Source: Wurfbainia villosa | Lineage: Eukaryota > Streptophyta > Magnoliopsida > Zingiberales > Zingiberaceae | Reading direction: 5' to 3' | NCBI GenBank assembly: GCA_025175895.1 | Contig: CM045987.1 | Location: forward strand, 33,196,113 to 33,260,112 | DNA length: 64,000 nt | Shown here: positions 54,948 through 64,000 of the stretch, piece by piece | Position numbering within the stretch: the stretch's first letter is position 1 | Layout: the number at the start of each line of letters is the position of its first letter | Translations under genes and position numbers: made by a program | Notes under the pieces: generated by a model | Told to the model about the DNA's origin: nothing | Database searches by the model: none | What the model saw: only the letters and a program-made list of their open reading frames with translations

Positions 54948-56804
54948 ATCTCTCCCTTTTTGATGTTTGACAAAAACAAAAAAAAACCATTTAGTTAGAA
55001 CATCTAACTCAACCCAATCATCCCCATCAATTTTTCCAATTGATGTTATTATCTCAATAAGTTCTCCCCCAAAATATTCTCTCCCTTTTTGACTAACTTC
55101 AAAAAGGTTCTCTCCAAGGAGGTCAATATCTCATGTCCCAATGAGATCTTACAATCTCCTCCTTGGTCCAAAAATACCTAGGATACCTACTATCTTCCTA
55201 GTGATAAGTCTCATATCACTCAAGAGAGGTAATCCTATACACTCTCCCAATTTCCAAATTGGGTATCTCAAAAATCTATTTTCCCTCCTCATGAGGAAAA
55301 AATAACATTCATCATCCCTTGATGGATACCTCCCCCTAAAGGCTTGCTCCCCCTTGACCATTGCACCAACAATGTCCTTGGGAAGTTCTTAAGTCAATAG
55401 GAACTCTAAATCATCAAAAATAAGGTTAGAAATTCAACATTGAACTTTCCAACACCTTAAATTTGATACATTATCCTAACACCTCTCCTAATCCATATCC
55501 AATGGATTTTCACCCTTTATAATGCTTTCCAAAGCATATCCTAGGATTAGGAGTGGTTAGGGACCTTTACCATAGCTGAAAATAGGCTAAACAACTTTGT
55601 TTTTTTGAAATCATCATTGACAGTCGACTGCCACCCCCATCAATCGACTGCCACCAAGGGCAGTTGATTGATAACTGAAAAATCGGATTTTCAATTATCA
55701 GAGTTGATTTTCAGAAATGCATAAATAAATATACGTATTTTGAAAAATCATGAAAATTCATACGTATAATACTTATAACACATACAATGGGTGAAAAATG
55801 ATAGAAAAATATTTTACCCATAAAATAACAAAATTGATACAAAATCCAAAAGTGAATAAAAACTTCAAAGTTTTAGCTCACTTTGTATCAATCTCATCAA
55901 TGGTGATTGCTATCAAAAGATAGACTTCACCAAGGTTTTTCAAAAGGATTTTAAAATGTTTTCAAAATCTTATTTTGGATCATATTCCTTGGGCTCAATG
56001 TACATGACTTGTACACAAGCTTTCCCAATGATCCACTAATGAAATTAGATGAGTTTTAGTTCATCTAGATGCAAAAACTATGCACCTTGAACTTAACTCA
56101 TATTCTAGCATCTCACATGTATCTAGGGTGTATAAATACACATACATGTCAATGTGATGTGAGATGTGAGTTTTGTTCATCCTTATCTAGGGTTTCATGC
56201 ATTCTCTAAGACAACCCTACTTGATTCCCTCATAAATGGGACTCCAAGTTATGCCAAAGTCCTTAAATCAATTTTCATTAATTTAAATGCATGAAGTATG
56301 ATTATGGCATAAATGATAGCAATAATTAAGCATGACCAATGATCATGATGTCATGGCATATGATTAAATCTAAAAACATATGACATTTAATCCTTAATCC
56401 TAAACATGATCATGACATATTAAATGATAGAAATAAGCATGATGTCATGACATGACATATGACAATCAAGGCATGACATATAAAATATATAGGTATAATA
56501 ATATCTAAATTTTAATATTAGTTTCCATTTGATATTATTAATTGTATTTTGTCATATTATCACTAAACTCCCAAGTGTGCCAAAAGCTCAAAATGGCACA
56601 CTATAACCTCTAATCCTAAATTGTGCCAATTTAAGTTATTTTTCATAATTCCAAGAGTGTATTGGCATATCCTAAAATCTTTTAGGATCAAAGATCAAAC
56701 CTATTTCCAAGGTATTCATAACCTTCAAAATAATTTAAAGTGTCACCTTTGCTATGGTTGAGTTAACTACCCATCCAATCAAGGTTGGCACACCCTAAAC
56801 CCAT
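54948..56804 (-). other. Non-coding tail of F with polypurine tract
   Basis: The minus strand from the gag stop to the 3' LTR has no coding of note. It contains TCATGACAT-type words (56330-56470), an AGTCGACTG/ATCGACTG group (55618-55675), a GGGGGAGCAAGCC block (about 55335-55365) and ends AAAAAGGGAGAGAT next to the LTR. The same order is seen in B. Confidence 0.85.
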
Positions 56805-58508
56805 CTAGCGTGAATCAATCACGCTCTTAGAAACCCAAAACATATTTGAGCTCCTAGGGTTTACTAGGTATTCCTTAGGGATAACCTCCCTAGATACCCT
56901 CCTAATGACCATTCTAGGCTTGTTAGCCTTGGTCATTGTGGTCTTACCTAGGTTGACTCTAGGGGTGACTCCCCTTGCAACCTTCTTAGTGGCTTCCCTA
57001 GGTTTCCTCGAAACCCTAGCCACTAGGCACATACCTTGGTCAACTCTAGGGATGACTTCCCTATTGACCTTAGTCTTCCTAGACCTAGTTTGTGTTCCAT
57101 AATCAAATGGAACACTATAATAAGCCACCTTAGGCTTAGGTTTGTGACCCAAACCTTGCTTGCCCTTGGATGACTTTTGTCTCTTAGACCCTAGGTGTTG
57201 ACTTTGAGTCCTAGACCCTTGACTTTGACTATTTGACCCTTGAAATTGATTTTGCATCTTCTTGAGGGTCTTTTCTAATTTCTCAAGCCTTGACCTCAAG
57301 GCTTGGTTTTCAACCTCTAATTGCCCAATTTTAGAATTTTGATTTGGTCTTTGGGAAATGTTCTTCCTAGGCATATGCCTAGGCCATTTAGGGTTAAAAC
57401 CTAGGCGCTCTTGTATTTTCCTAATAGATTCCCTAGGTAAGGTTTTTCTAGGGACATTAGTCCCAAATTTCTCCTTATTTCCTAAGTGGACACTTTTAGC
57501 TCCTAAACAAAAATATTTATCTCTAGCATACTTTTCATGATGAATTGCAAGAGAATTAAAATTCCTAGCATGCTTTTGACTTTTAAATTTAGAAAGAGCT
57601 TTATTAAGATATACCTTAGGGTTAGCCTTAGATCCCCCTACTTGTGATGCTCCCCTTTGAGTCTTCTTCTCCCCCTTTGGGCATTGATTCCGGTAGTGTC
57701 CCGGTTGTCGGCATTTGAAGCAAATCACTTGCTCCTTGCTTTTGGTTGTTGGGGGACCGACATCTTTAACTTTTGGTGTCGGTGGAGTTTTTCTTACTCT
57801 CTTTGGGCATTTTCTCTTGTAATGCCCACTTTCCCTACACTCAAAGCAAATTATATGATTTTTATTTAAACCTAAATTGCTTGAGTTACCTAGGGTATTT
57901 GTGGTGGTGATCGGAGTGGGTTCCTCATCCCTCCCGGAGGTTGAGGCTTCTTTTTGATTTTGCTCCGGCTCCGATGTGGATGGTCTCTCCTCCCCCTCAA
58001 TTCTTGAAGTGGAGGCTTCTTCCACTTCTTCCACCGATCCGGAAATTGATTCCCCATCAACTTCCAAATCCTCAAGCTCTTTAGATGACGATATACTTGC
58101 TTGAGCTTGAGAGGGTGAGCACTCCTCCTCTTCTTCTTCTTCTTCTTGTATTGATGATGAATTTTCATGAAGCTTGGCCAAATCGCTCCATAGCTCCTTA
58201 GCATCCATGCACTCACCTAGGCTACACAAGAAGTCATTAGGAATTAAATCAAAAATGAAATTGATTACCTTCTTATTTTTATCAAATCTTTGGAGTTGAT
58301 CTTCACTCCATTTCTTCTTCTTGAGGAAGTCACCCTTTGGTCCTTTTGGATATTTGAATCCTTCCATCAAAATGGACCACTCCTCAAGGTCTCTCATCAT
58401 CAAAAAGTTTTCAATTCTCGCCTTCCAAGAATTGAAGCCTTCTTGTCCATAGAAGGCATAGGGAATTGGGGTGTTGATATCCCATCCCAATTGTTCTTCC
58501 AACTCCAT
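56805..58508 (-). CDS. gag: Element F Gag, intact, 567 aa
   Basis: The ATG at 58508 comes 66 bases after the LTR edge; the stop is at 56805. This is the only undamaged Gag of this family here. Residues 1-115 form the N-terminal copia-type Gag domain (QLGWDINTPIPYAFYGQEGF, IFDLIPND). Residues 120-205 are Ser/Glu-rich and acidic. Two zinc knuckles follow, CX2CX4HX4C, at residues 221-234 and 263-276. A leucine-rich coiled coil spans about 394-422. A strongly basic tail runs to SVIDSR. Gag assembles particles and binds RNA. The frame ends just past a WVSKS motif, the position where copia elements normally go on into protease (WVLDSG). Odd point: no pol of any kind follows. Confidence 0.92.
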   Translation of the reverse strand: MELEEQLGWDINTPIPYAFYGQEGFNSWKARIENFLMMRDLEEWSILMEGFKYPKGPKGDFLKKKKWSEDQLQRFDKNKKVINFIFDLIPNDFLCSLGECMDAKELWSDLAKLHENSSSIQEEEEEEEECSPSQAQASISSSKELEDLEVDGESISGSVEEVEEASTSRIEGEERPSTSEPEQNQKEASTSGRDEEPTPITTTNTLGNSSNLGLNKNHIICFECRESGHYKRKCPKRVRKTPPTPKVKDVGPPTTKSKEQVICFKCRQPGHYRNQCPKGEKKTQRGASQVGGSKANPKVYLNKALSKFKSQKHARNFNSLAIHHEKYARDKYFCLGAKSVHLGNKEKFGTNVPRKTLPRESIRKIQERLGFNPKWPRHMPRKNISQRPNQNSKIGQLEVENQALRSRLEKLEKTLKKMQNQFQGSNSQSQGSRTQSQHLGSKRQKSSKGKQGLGHKPKPKVAYYSVPFDYGTQTRSRKTKVNREVIPRVDQGMCLVARVSRKPREATKKVARGVTPRVNLGKTTMTKANKPRMVIRRVSREVIPKEYLVNPRSSNMFWVSKSVIDSR

Positions 58509-58560
58509 CTTCGCCCTCTAGCGTACTCCCTCAGTTGTTAAACTTTGAAGAGCGGCCTTG

Positions 58561-58572
58561 CTCTGATACCAC
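58561..58572 (-). other. Primer-binding site of F
   Basis: The reverse complement is GTGGTATCAGAG beside the LTR edge at 58574, matching initiator tRNA-Met. Confidence 0.88.
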
Positions 58573-58573
58573 T

Positions 58574-60037
58574 TGTAGGGTGATCGTTGGAACGCTAGAG
58601 AGGGTGAATAGTATCGTGTTATACGTCGATAGAAATCGTTTGCGTTCGTCTCTACAAAACTCATTATGCACAGCGGAATAATAATAAAAGCAATAACAAA
58701 ATAAGACAAACACGAACACAAGAATATAACATGGTTCGGAACCAAATGATTCCTACTCCACGGATCGAGCTCTAAAGAGCTCTAGTGATGCACACGCAAC
58801 CACTAATCAATAATAACTCCTTCTCGACACAAGTCGGAGGTGAAGAAACCTCTTACAATTGATTACAACAATAATACAATAAGAATACAAGCAACTACAC
58901 TAAAATGAAAGTAAAGAAAACTTTACACCGAGCTTTTGAATGCTTGCTTGCTAGGTTGATCGAGTAGCACTTAGAGACCCTGAATTGCAGCAGCAACTCG
59001 CCCCAAAACACCTCAAAGAACCTTGGCTTTTTCCTTTTTCACGAGCTCCATTTAAAGTTTCTACCTGTGCTGGAAAATACCGATCAGTTGACTGCTCGGG
59101 ACCATCAGTCGACTGATGCCACTGTTGTCGTGAGACAACGGCTAGATCCACGCTGGAAAAATCCAACGGATCCATCATCAGTCGACTGATTATGACCATC
59201 AGTTAACTGATCAAGCCATCACTCGACTTCTGACTACAGCGGTCGAGTGAGACTCCATTCTGTGCTCCAAAACTCGAGCACCAGTCGACTGATCACACGA
59301 TCAGTCGATTGATTGGCCAATCAGTCAACTGCCCTCCTCTGGCAGTCGACTGCTATGGCACTTCCCCCAGTCAAACCCTAGTTGACTCTCACCAGTCGAC
59401 TGTCATATGACACCAGTCAACTGGCACACCTCAAACATGAGGTTTTAGCCCAAGTATGGTTCCCTCATACTTGCTAGACCACCCTTAGCCTAGATCTAAG
59501 CCTTCTAGCCACCTCTATCAGCCTCACGCCTCTCGGATCCCTCTAAGTCATCCATGACTTGTTCATCCATCGCGCTAGCCTTCAAGGGCTTCCATCGGCT
59601 ATATTATGCTAACGGTGTCTATACCACCAAGGCACATTGGACTTACGCCGCCAAGACTCCGCTTGGACTTTACGCCGCCAACCATTGGACTTATGCTGCC
59701 AAGACTCCCGCTTGAACTTTACACTGTCAATATCAAACCCCTTGGACTTCTTAAATGCCAAGACTCAAGCTTGGACTTTCCTTGCCAACCCATGTTGGAC
59801 TTTCCATGCCAAGACCCATGCTTGGACTTTTCCTTGCCAACCCATGTTGGACTTTTCATGCCAAGACCCATGCTTGGACTTTTCCTTGCCAACCCATGTT
59901 GGACTTTTCATGCCAATACCCATGCTTGGACTTTCCCATGACAATTACATTGTCATATGTTTTTGTCAAACATCAAAACATCTCTCGAGTCAAGCTCGAG
60001 TCCTGGTCAATCGTGACCTGGGCCGATTGCACCAACA
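58574..60037 (-). repeat. F 5' LTR
   Basis: 1464 bp, TGTTGGTGCAATCGGCCC (right) to CACCCTACA (left). Minisatellite 59605-59940, longer than in the 3' LTR. The palindrome island (59080-59435) aligns site by site with that of the 3' LTR, but five of ten decamers carry transitions. Confidence 0.93.
59605..59940. repeat. U3 minisatellite, F 5' LTR
   Basis: Alternating units GGACTTTCCATGCCAAGACC and GGACTTTTCCTTGCCAACCC (plus-strand reading) with about 24-29-bp periods. The apparent long frames rich in LDFPCQ or WTFHAK are the repeat translated, not proteins. Confidence 0.92.
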
Positions 60038-60568
60038 AACTACTAATTTACAGGAAAAACAAAAATTAGTAGGAAGGATAGTCTCTTTGTCTCGATTTAT
60101 AGCTAGTTGACAGATAAGGGGCTATCTTTCTTTTGAATTCTAAGGAAGGCTACTCGGTTTCAATGGGACAAACAGTGTGAACAAGATTTTTAGGAATTGA
60201 AGAAGTATTTGCCTGAACTCCCTTTATTAGCCAAGCCCATTTCTGGAGAACCACTATGGGTATATCTAGTTATATCAAAAGGGGCAGTCAGTTTTGTTTT
60301 ATTAAGACAAGAAGGTTCTCAGCGGCAACCTATTTATTACACCAGTCATATATTGAAGGGGGCCGAGTTGCGATACACTGAGTTGGAGAAGCTAGCATAC
60401 ATTCTAGTCCTAACTACTCACAAACTGAGGCCTTATTTTTTAGCTCATCCAATGAATGTGTTGACAAACAGTGAGCTAGGTCGAGTGGTCACTAAACCTA
60501 ATTTCTCGAGAATGTTAGCCAAATGGGTTGTCAAGTTAAGTGAATATGATGTGCATTATTATCCCTGA
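60038..60568 (+). pseudogene. pol: G RT end and RNase H domain, broken
   Basis: Resumes after F. The first 60 codons are the RT thumb (a segment LVGRIVSLSRFIAS, then TAG at 60109). The open frame 60197-60568 encodes the retroviral-type RNase H: PLLAKPISGEPLWVYLVISK, then QPIYYTSHILKGAELRYTEL and WVVKLSEYDVHYYP. Its first catalytic position reads VYLVIS, where active copies have an Asp (YLAVS in some plant families, so this may be lineage-normal). A stop at 60566 follows. Confidence 0.82.
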
Positions 60569-61052
60569 ACTATAATCAAGGCTCAGTCACTGGTTGATTT
60601 TTTAGCCGAGGTGTCAGTGGGTCTGAAAAATAGTTCGACGCAAAAAGGAGAAGAAGGAAGTATGTGGAAAATCTTCGTGAATGGATCTTCGAGGGCCAAT
60701 GGGAGTAGTCCTTATATCTCCCTTTGAAGAAGAAACCCATTTATCCATTCGATTGGGGTACAAGGCATTCAACAATGAAGTAGAATATGAAGCTATTCTA
60801 GCAGGACTACAAGAAGCTCAGGCGGTAGGTGCTGCCTCAGTTGTGGTGTATTCAGATTCCCAATTAGCAGTGTCACAATTGCAAGGTATCTTTGCTGTTT
60901 GGGAAGAAAGACTATTGAAGTATGCTAAGGGTTTTAAGAAGTTGAGGGCTCATTTTCAAGAGGTACAATTACAACAGATTCTGATGGAGCAAAATACCAA
61001 GGCAGATGAACTAGCGCGGTTGGCAAGTACCCTAACTGAATGGGGATCTTAG
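60569..61052 (+). pseudogene. pol: G second (additional) RNase H domain
   Basis: The open stretch 60681-61052 encodes a plant/archaeal-type RNase H: a GVVLISPFEEETHLSIRL segment, FNNEVEYEAILAGLQEAQ (with the Glu of the active site), VVVYSDSQLAVSQL (Asp), and NTKADELARLAS (Asp). A second RNase H after the first is the hallmark of the Tat lineage. The upstream part (60569-60680, FVNGSS-like near 60675) is in a shifted frame, so the first Asp is uncertain. Confidence 0.85.
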
Positions 61053-62367
61053 GATCCTTTATTTTTGAAGGTTCCTCATTCTTTGGAGATATACAACGTA
61101 GAGGAGGCGGGGATAGGAGGCAATGATGTACCCAATTAGAGGATAGATATTATGATCTATCTACAGCAAGGGAGTATTCCTTCCAACCCACGAGAGACAT
61201 CATCTTTATTAAGATGAGTGAAGAGGTTCATAATTATTGATGGGGTTTTATAAAAGAAATATTTTGGGCGACCTCTGCTAAAGTATCTCAGGAAAGAATA
61301 ATCTAAATGGGTACTCAGGGAAATACATAAAGGATGGTATAACAATCATCTAAGAGGATGAGCTCTGACTCGAAAAGTGTTATTAGTCGGTTACTTTTGG
61401 CTGACCCTTCATCAAGATGTTGTGCAACTAGTCAAGACCTACCAAGCTTGCCAGAAGCATAGCAATAGGTCAGACCGACCAGCTGAGTTGATGAAAGTCA
61501 TGATCACTTCTTGCCCCTTTGATCAATGGTGAATGAATATAGTGGGCTCGATTCATGTAACTTCCTCACAGAAGAAGTTTTTTATTAGTGGTAGTGGATT
61601 ATTTCTTTAAATGGGTGGGGGCAAAACTTTTAGCCAAGATCACAGAAGGAGCAGTAATACAATTTCTATAGAAGAATATCGTGTGTAGATATGGAATCCT
61701 AAGGAAGTTAGTCAGTGACAATGGACGTCAATTCTAAGGTCAAAAAATTCAAGAGAGATGTCAGAGTCTTAATATTCAACAGACTTTCACTTTAGTAGCT
61801 CACCCGCAAGCGAATAGGCAAGTGGAGGTGGTCAACAGGATTCTTATCCAAGGGTTGAAAACTAAATTAGGAGTTAAGCGAGGAAATTGGATAGACGAGC
61901 TTCCAAGGATACTATGGGCTTATCGCACTACACCTAAGGTAGTAACTGGAAAGACTCCTTTCAGTTTAGTATATAGGACGGAAGTGGTCATCCCTGTGGA
62001 GGCTATTCTAAATAGTGCCCGAGTTGAAGCTTTTGAGCTGGAGCAGAACCAAATGTTGAGGGGCACTGAATTAGAATTACTGAAGGAAAGGCGAGAATAG
62101 CCTCATATCTGAGCTAAAGTATACAAGCAAAGAATACAACAAGTCTTTAATTAGAAGGTGATACAATGGAGATTTCAAGAGGGCGACTTGGTTTTACGAA
62201 AAGTCAATCCCGTAGGGGATCCTGAGAAACTGGCTCCTAATTGAGAAGGACCATATATGGTAGTTCGATGAGTCGCTGGGTCAACATACTACCTTCGAGA
62301 TGCCCAGGGCAAGGAGTTGCCTAGGCCTTGGAATGCAATGCACTTAAAGTATTTTCATACAATGTAA
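61053..62367 (+). pseudogene. pol: G integrase, broken
   Basis: Pieces in order: a TYQACQKHSNRSDRPAELM zinc-binding remnant near 61435-61495; the core with MNIVGSIH (usual first Asp replaced by Asn) near 61530; LVSDNGRQF near 61705 (second Asp kept); and ANRQVEVVNRIL near 61815 (Glu kept). The open stretch 61822-62100 gives the core end and C-terminal domain: NWIDELPRILWAYRTTPK and GKTPFSLVY. The end of pol is HLKYFHTM with TAA at 62365. It has more than five stops. Confidence 0.85.
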
Positions 62368-64000
62368 GCGGGAAACATTAATAAAGAGAGTTATCTTTTA
62401 TATTAACCCTAAAAAGGAGGGGTGCAACTTGAATATAGCTTCATATCATTGCAACAATCAATTTTTACAATCACAGGGAGGAGAAAAGTAGAGAAGTTAC
62501 AACCTAAAATATTCAGGGGGATAGCGTTTAAAACCAGTTTCCCAGTTTAAGAAGGGAGCTGGTTGTTGAGCTGGAAGGAATCCTTGAGCGACATATTGTT
62601 TGATTGTTTCATTAAAATCATCCTTGAATGTGGCTTGCATTAAGGATTTTAAATGTTCTTGTCGGTGTCTATCAGCATCATATATATCTTGGCAAAATTT
62701 TATACAACGTTCTCGGTGATCTAGGAAGTCTTGTCAAATTCGACGATACTGGCATGATGTCTGAGTAATGGTGTCAGTGAGGATATGCATGCCATGAGAT
62801 TGAGAAGCATAGTCTTGCTGAATTATCCTCCATATGTCCACCAAATCTTGTCGCATTGAAGTCGAAACTTCTCCAATAGTTGTAGTATGGGCCCTGGTCC
62901 GGGCAACTTCATACCTCACTTGCTGCAAGGAAACCGCATGCTGACGTACTTGATAAAGGGCCCTATTCCTCTCTAATAGTAAAACTAAATTGTGGTAAAT
63001 CTCCCTACTTGGGCTCGTAGGATGGCTATAGTTTCAGTATCTCTCTGTTGTTGCATTTGAGCCTCTGCTAATTGAGTGTGGCACAGGGCCAATTCTTAGA
63101 GTAAAGAGTTTTATCTCTGTTTGAATTTTTCTTGGGTCGTTGAATTAGTGATGGAGTGTTGCAAGGCTTGCTGCAGAAGTTGCACTTGATAATGGAAGAA
63201 GAAGCGCTTCAACTCTTGATAATTTATCATAGCCTAAGCATAACAAGTTAGAAGAAAGGGGTACTCTTAAAATTAGATACAAAAATGGCTTAGGAAGGCT
63301 TACCAACTCTAGAGCATGCTACAAACTCTCCATCCACGATGTCAACGCATCCAAGTTGAGGATGTGAGAGTCTCTCATGGATGGTGAGGAAGGAGAGATG
63401 TTTCGCTCATTATGGGTGAAGGATGAGGTACTGCATAGGAGCTCTTTGCTGCCTCAATATGGAGAGGGGGGAAAGTTTCAGAAGAAAAAATGGGAATGTT
63501 GATAAGAAGTAGGGGGTTAGGGTTTGGGCCTGAAGAAGAGGAACTCATGGGCTCTAAGGGTGGAGGAGAAGAAGGAAGGGAAAGGAGGGAGGTCAAAGGT
63601 GACAGGGAAATAGGAATGTCAACTGTAAGGGAGGGTGCAGAGGTGTTTGGGAAGAAGGTTGCGACCAAGGAGTTTCCTTTAGAGTAGACGGGGGTTGAAG
63701 ACGGGAAAGGGGGCTCAGTGGTTGAGGAAGAGGGCCAGAGGTTGCCAACTGGATGGCAAAGGAGGTAGTATTCAAAGGTGGAGGCGACGACACCATCTAT
63801 TGTGGAAAAATAGGGGTAGGAGAAGGAAAGGGGGAAGAAGATTCAACAGTATTCCCTTCGGTGAATGGGGAAGGGTGGACACTGGCGACGGTACCTTCTT
63901 CTTGTATTTTTTGACATGCGGATCCTCGCATTTCCACTCTAATGTTCAGACGCGAGGAGGGTGAAAGGAGAAGATCCAAGGGCGAAAGGGAAGAGGAGGA
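62368..64000 (+). other. G 3' region after pol
   Basis: Starts after the pol stop. Plus-strand coding ends here; the minus strand has most of the open reading capacity (separate entry). There is no polypurine tract or LTR before the window ends, so the 3' LTR is further right. Confidence 0.6.
62490..63999 (-). pseudogene. Antisense open region of G, interrupted
   Basis: The minus strand is open from the window edge through 63797 (a segment MRGSACQKIQEEGTVASVHP), then a TAG, then a Pro/Ser-rich frame to 63593, a shift to 63668-63375 (SPPPLEPMSSSSSGPNPNPL), and later 62928-62734 (YEVARTRAHTTTIGEVS, MRQDLVDIWRIIQQDYASQ) with further pieces to about 62490. Antisense ORFs between integrase and the 3' LTR are known in Tat elements; their function is unresolved. 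This copy has stops and shifts. It might instead be a chance open region, but the length and Gln/helix-rich part near 62800 argue against that. Confidence 0.5.

Larger units (their letters stand above)
53627..60037 (-). mobile_element. Element F: complete gag-only LTR retrotransposon
   Basis: 6411 bp. 5' LTR 60037-58574, primer site 58572-58561, intact gag 58508-56805, non-coding tail 56804-54961, polypurine tract 54960-54948, 3' LTR 54947-53627. Target duplication AACTA is exact at 53622-53626 and 60038-60042, and G's RT reads on in phase across it. It has both LTRs, both priming sites and a full gag but no protease, integrase or RT. This is the reference copy for the family. Mobilisation would need pol supplied by another copia element. 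Confidence 0.95.
23190..64000 (+). mobile_element. Element G: old Ty3/gypsy Tat-type retrotransposon, split by D, E, H, I and F
   Basis: Its pieces in order: 5' LTR (start uncertain, about 23.2 kb, end 24132), primer site, gag 24183-25063, Gag C-terminus and protease 41285-42286, pol 51113-51202 and 52866-53626, then 60038-62367, and a 3' region that runs off the window. Five younger elements account for the gaps. H, I and F each have exact 5-bp duplications, and removing them keeps G's codon phase. Two RNase H domains and an antisense open region after integrase place it in the Tat lineage. Stops and lost catalytic residues throughout show that it is inactive. Confidence 0.85.

Overview
The window looks like nuclear DNA of a flowering plant. 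It holds LTR retrotransposons of both Ty1/copia and Ty3/gypsy (Tat-type) classes, a hAT DNA transposon remnant, an Au-like tRNA-derived SINE, and a spliced gene of a type I associate with land plants. There are no operons, rRNAs or CRISPR arrays. I cannot fix the species; a monocot with a large, repeat-rich genome is a guess. About 56 of the 64 kb is transposon-derived. Elements are lettered A to J in the entries. Left nest (1-15528): a hAT element (minus strand, 5' end at 15528) was hit in its transposase by retrotransposon A (minus, ending at 14398). A was hit in its gag by a relative in the opposite orientation, B (1637-11269, target duplication AACTC). B carries a Ty3/gypsy solo LTR, J (6492-9304, duplication TGTTC). 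A further LTR, C, enters from the left edge and ends at 1057 inside A's 3' region. Middle (about 15.5-23.2 kb): the only host-gene territory. A two-exon gene on the minus strand (start 22480, stop 16308, 197 codons) has a 5.58-kb intron that contains an Au-like SINE with a perfect 14-bp target duplication. Its function is unknown to me. Right nest (about 23.2 kb to beyond 64 kb): one old Ty3/gypsy Tat-type element, G (plus strand), is split by five insertions. These are D (gag-only family, 25064-31975, 3' end lost), E (copia, minus, 31976-41284), H (copia, plus, 42287-51112, duplication GAGAT), I (solo LTR, 51203-52865, duplication ATATC) and F (gag-only family, minus, 53627-60037, duplication AACTA). 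Removing H, I or F at its duplication keeps G's codon phase. G shows the Tat-type order gag, protease, RT, RNase H, second RNase H, integrase, then an antisense open region, but it is dead by many stops and lost catalytic residues. A, B, D and F share one plan: 1.3-1.6-kb LTRs, a tRNA-Met primer site, one gag gene (about 567 codons, intact only in F), and a 1.8-4 kb tail with no protease, integrase or RT. They are non-autonomous gag-only elements. Their LTRs are modular. A U3 minisatellite of GGAAAGTCCAA-type units is followed by an island of the self-complementary decamer CAGTCGACTG (nine exact copies in one F LTR), a conserved small hairpin, a TATA-like box and a common end. The same decamer appears in C, which has a different U3 minisatellite, and at the end of the unrelated hAT element. 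This cross-family palindrome island is the least explained signal in the window.
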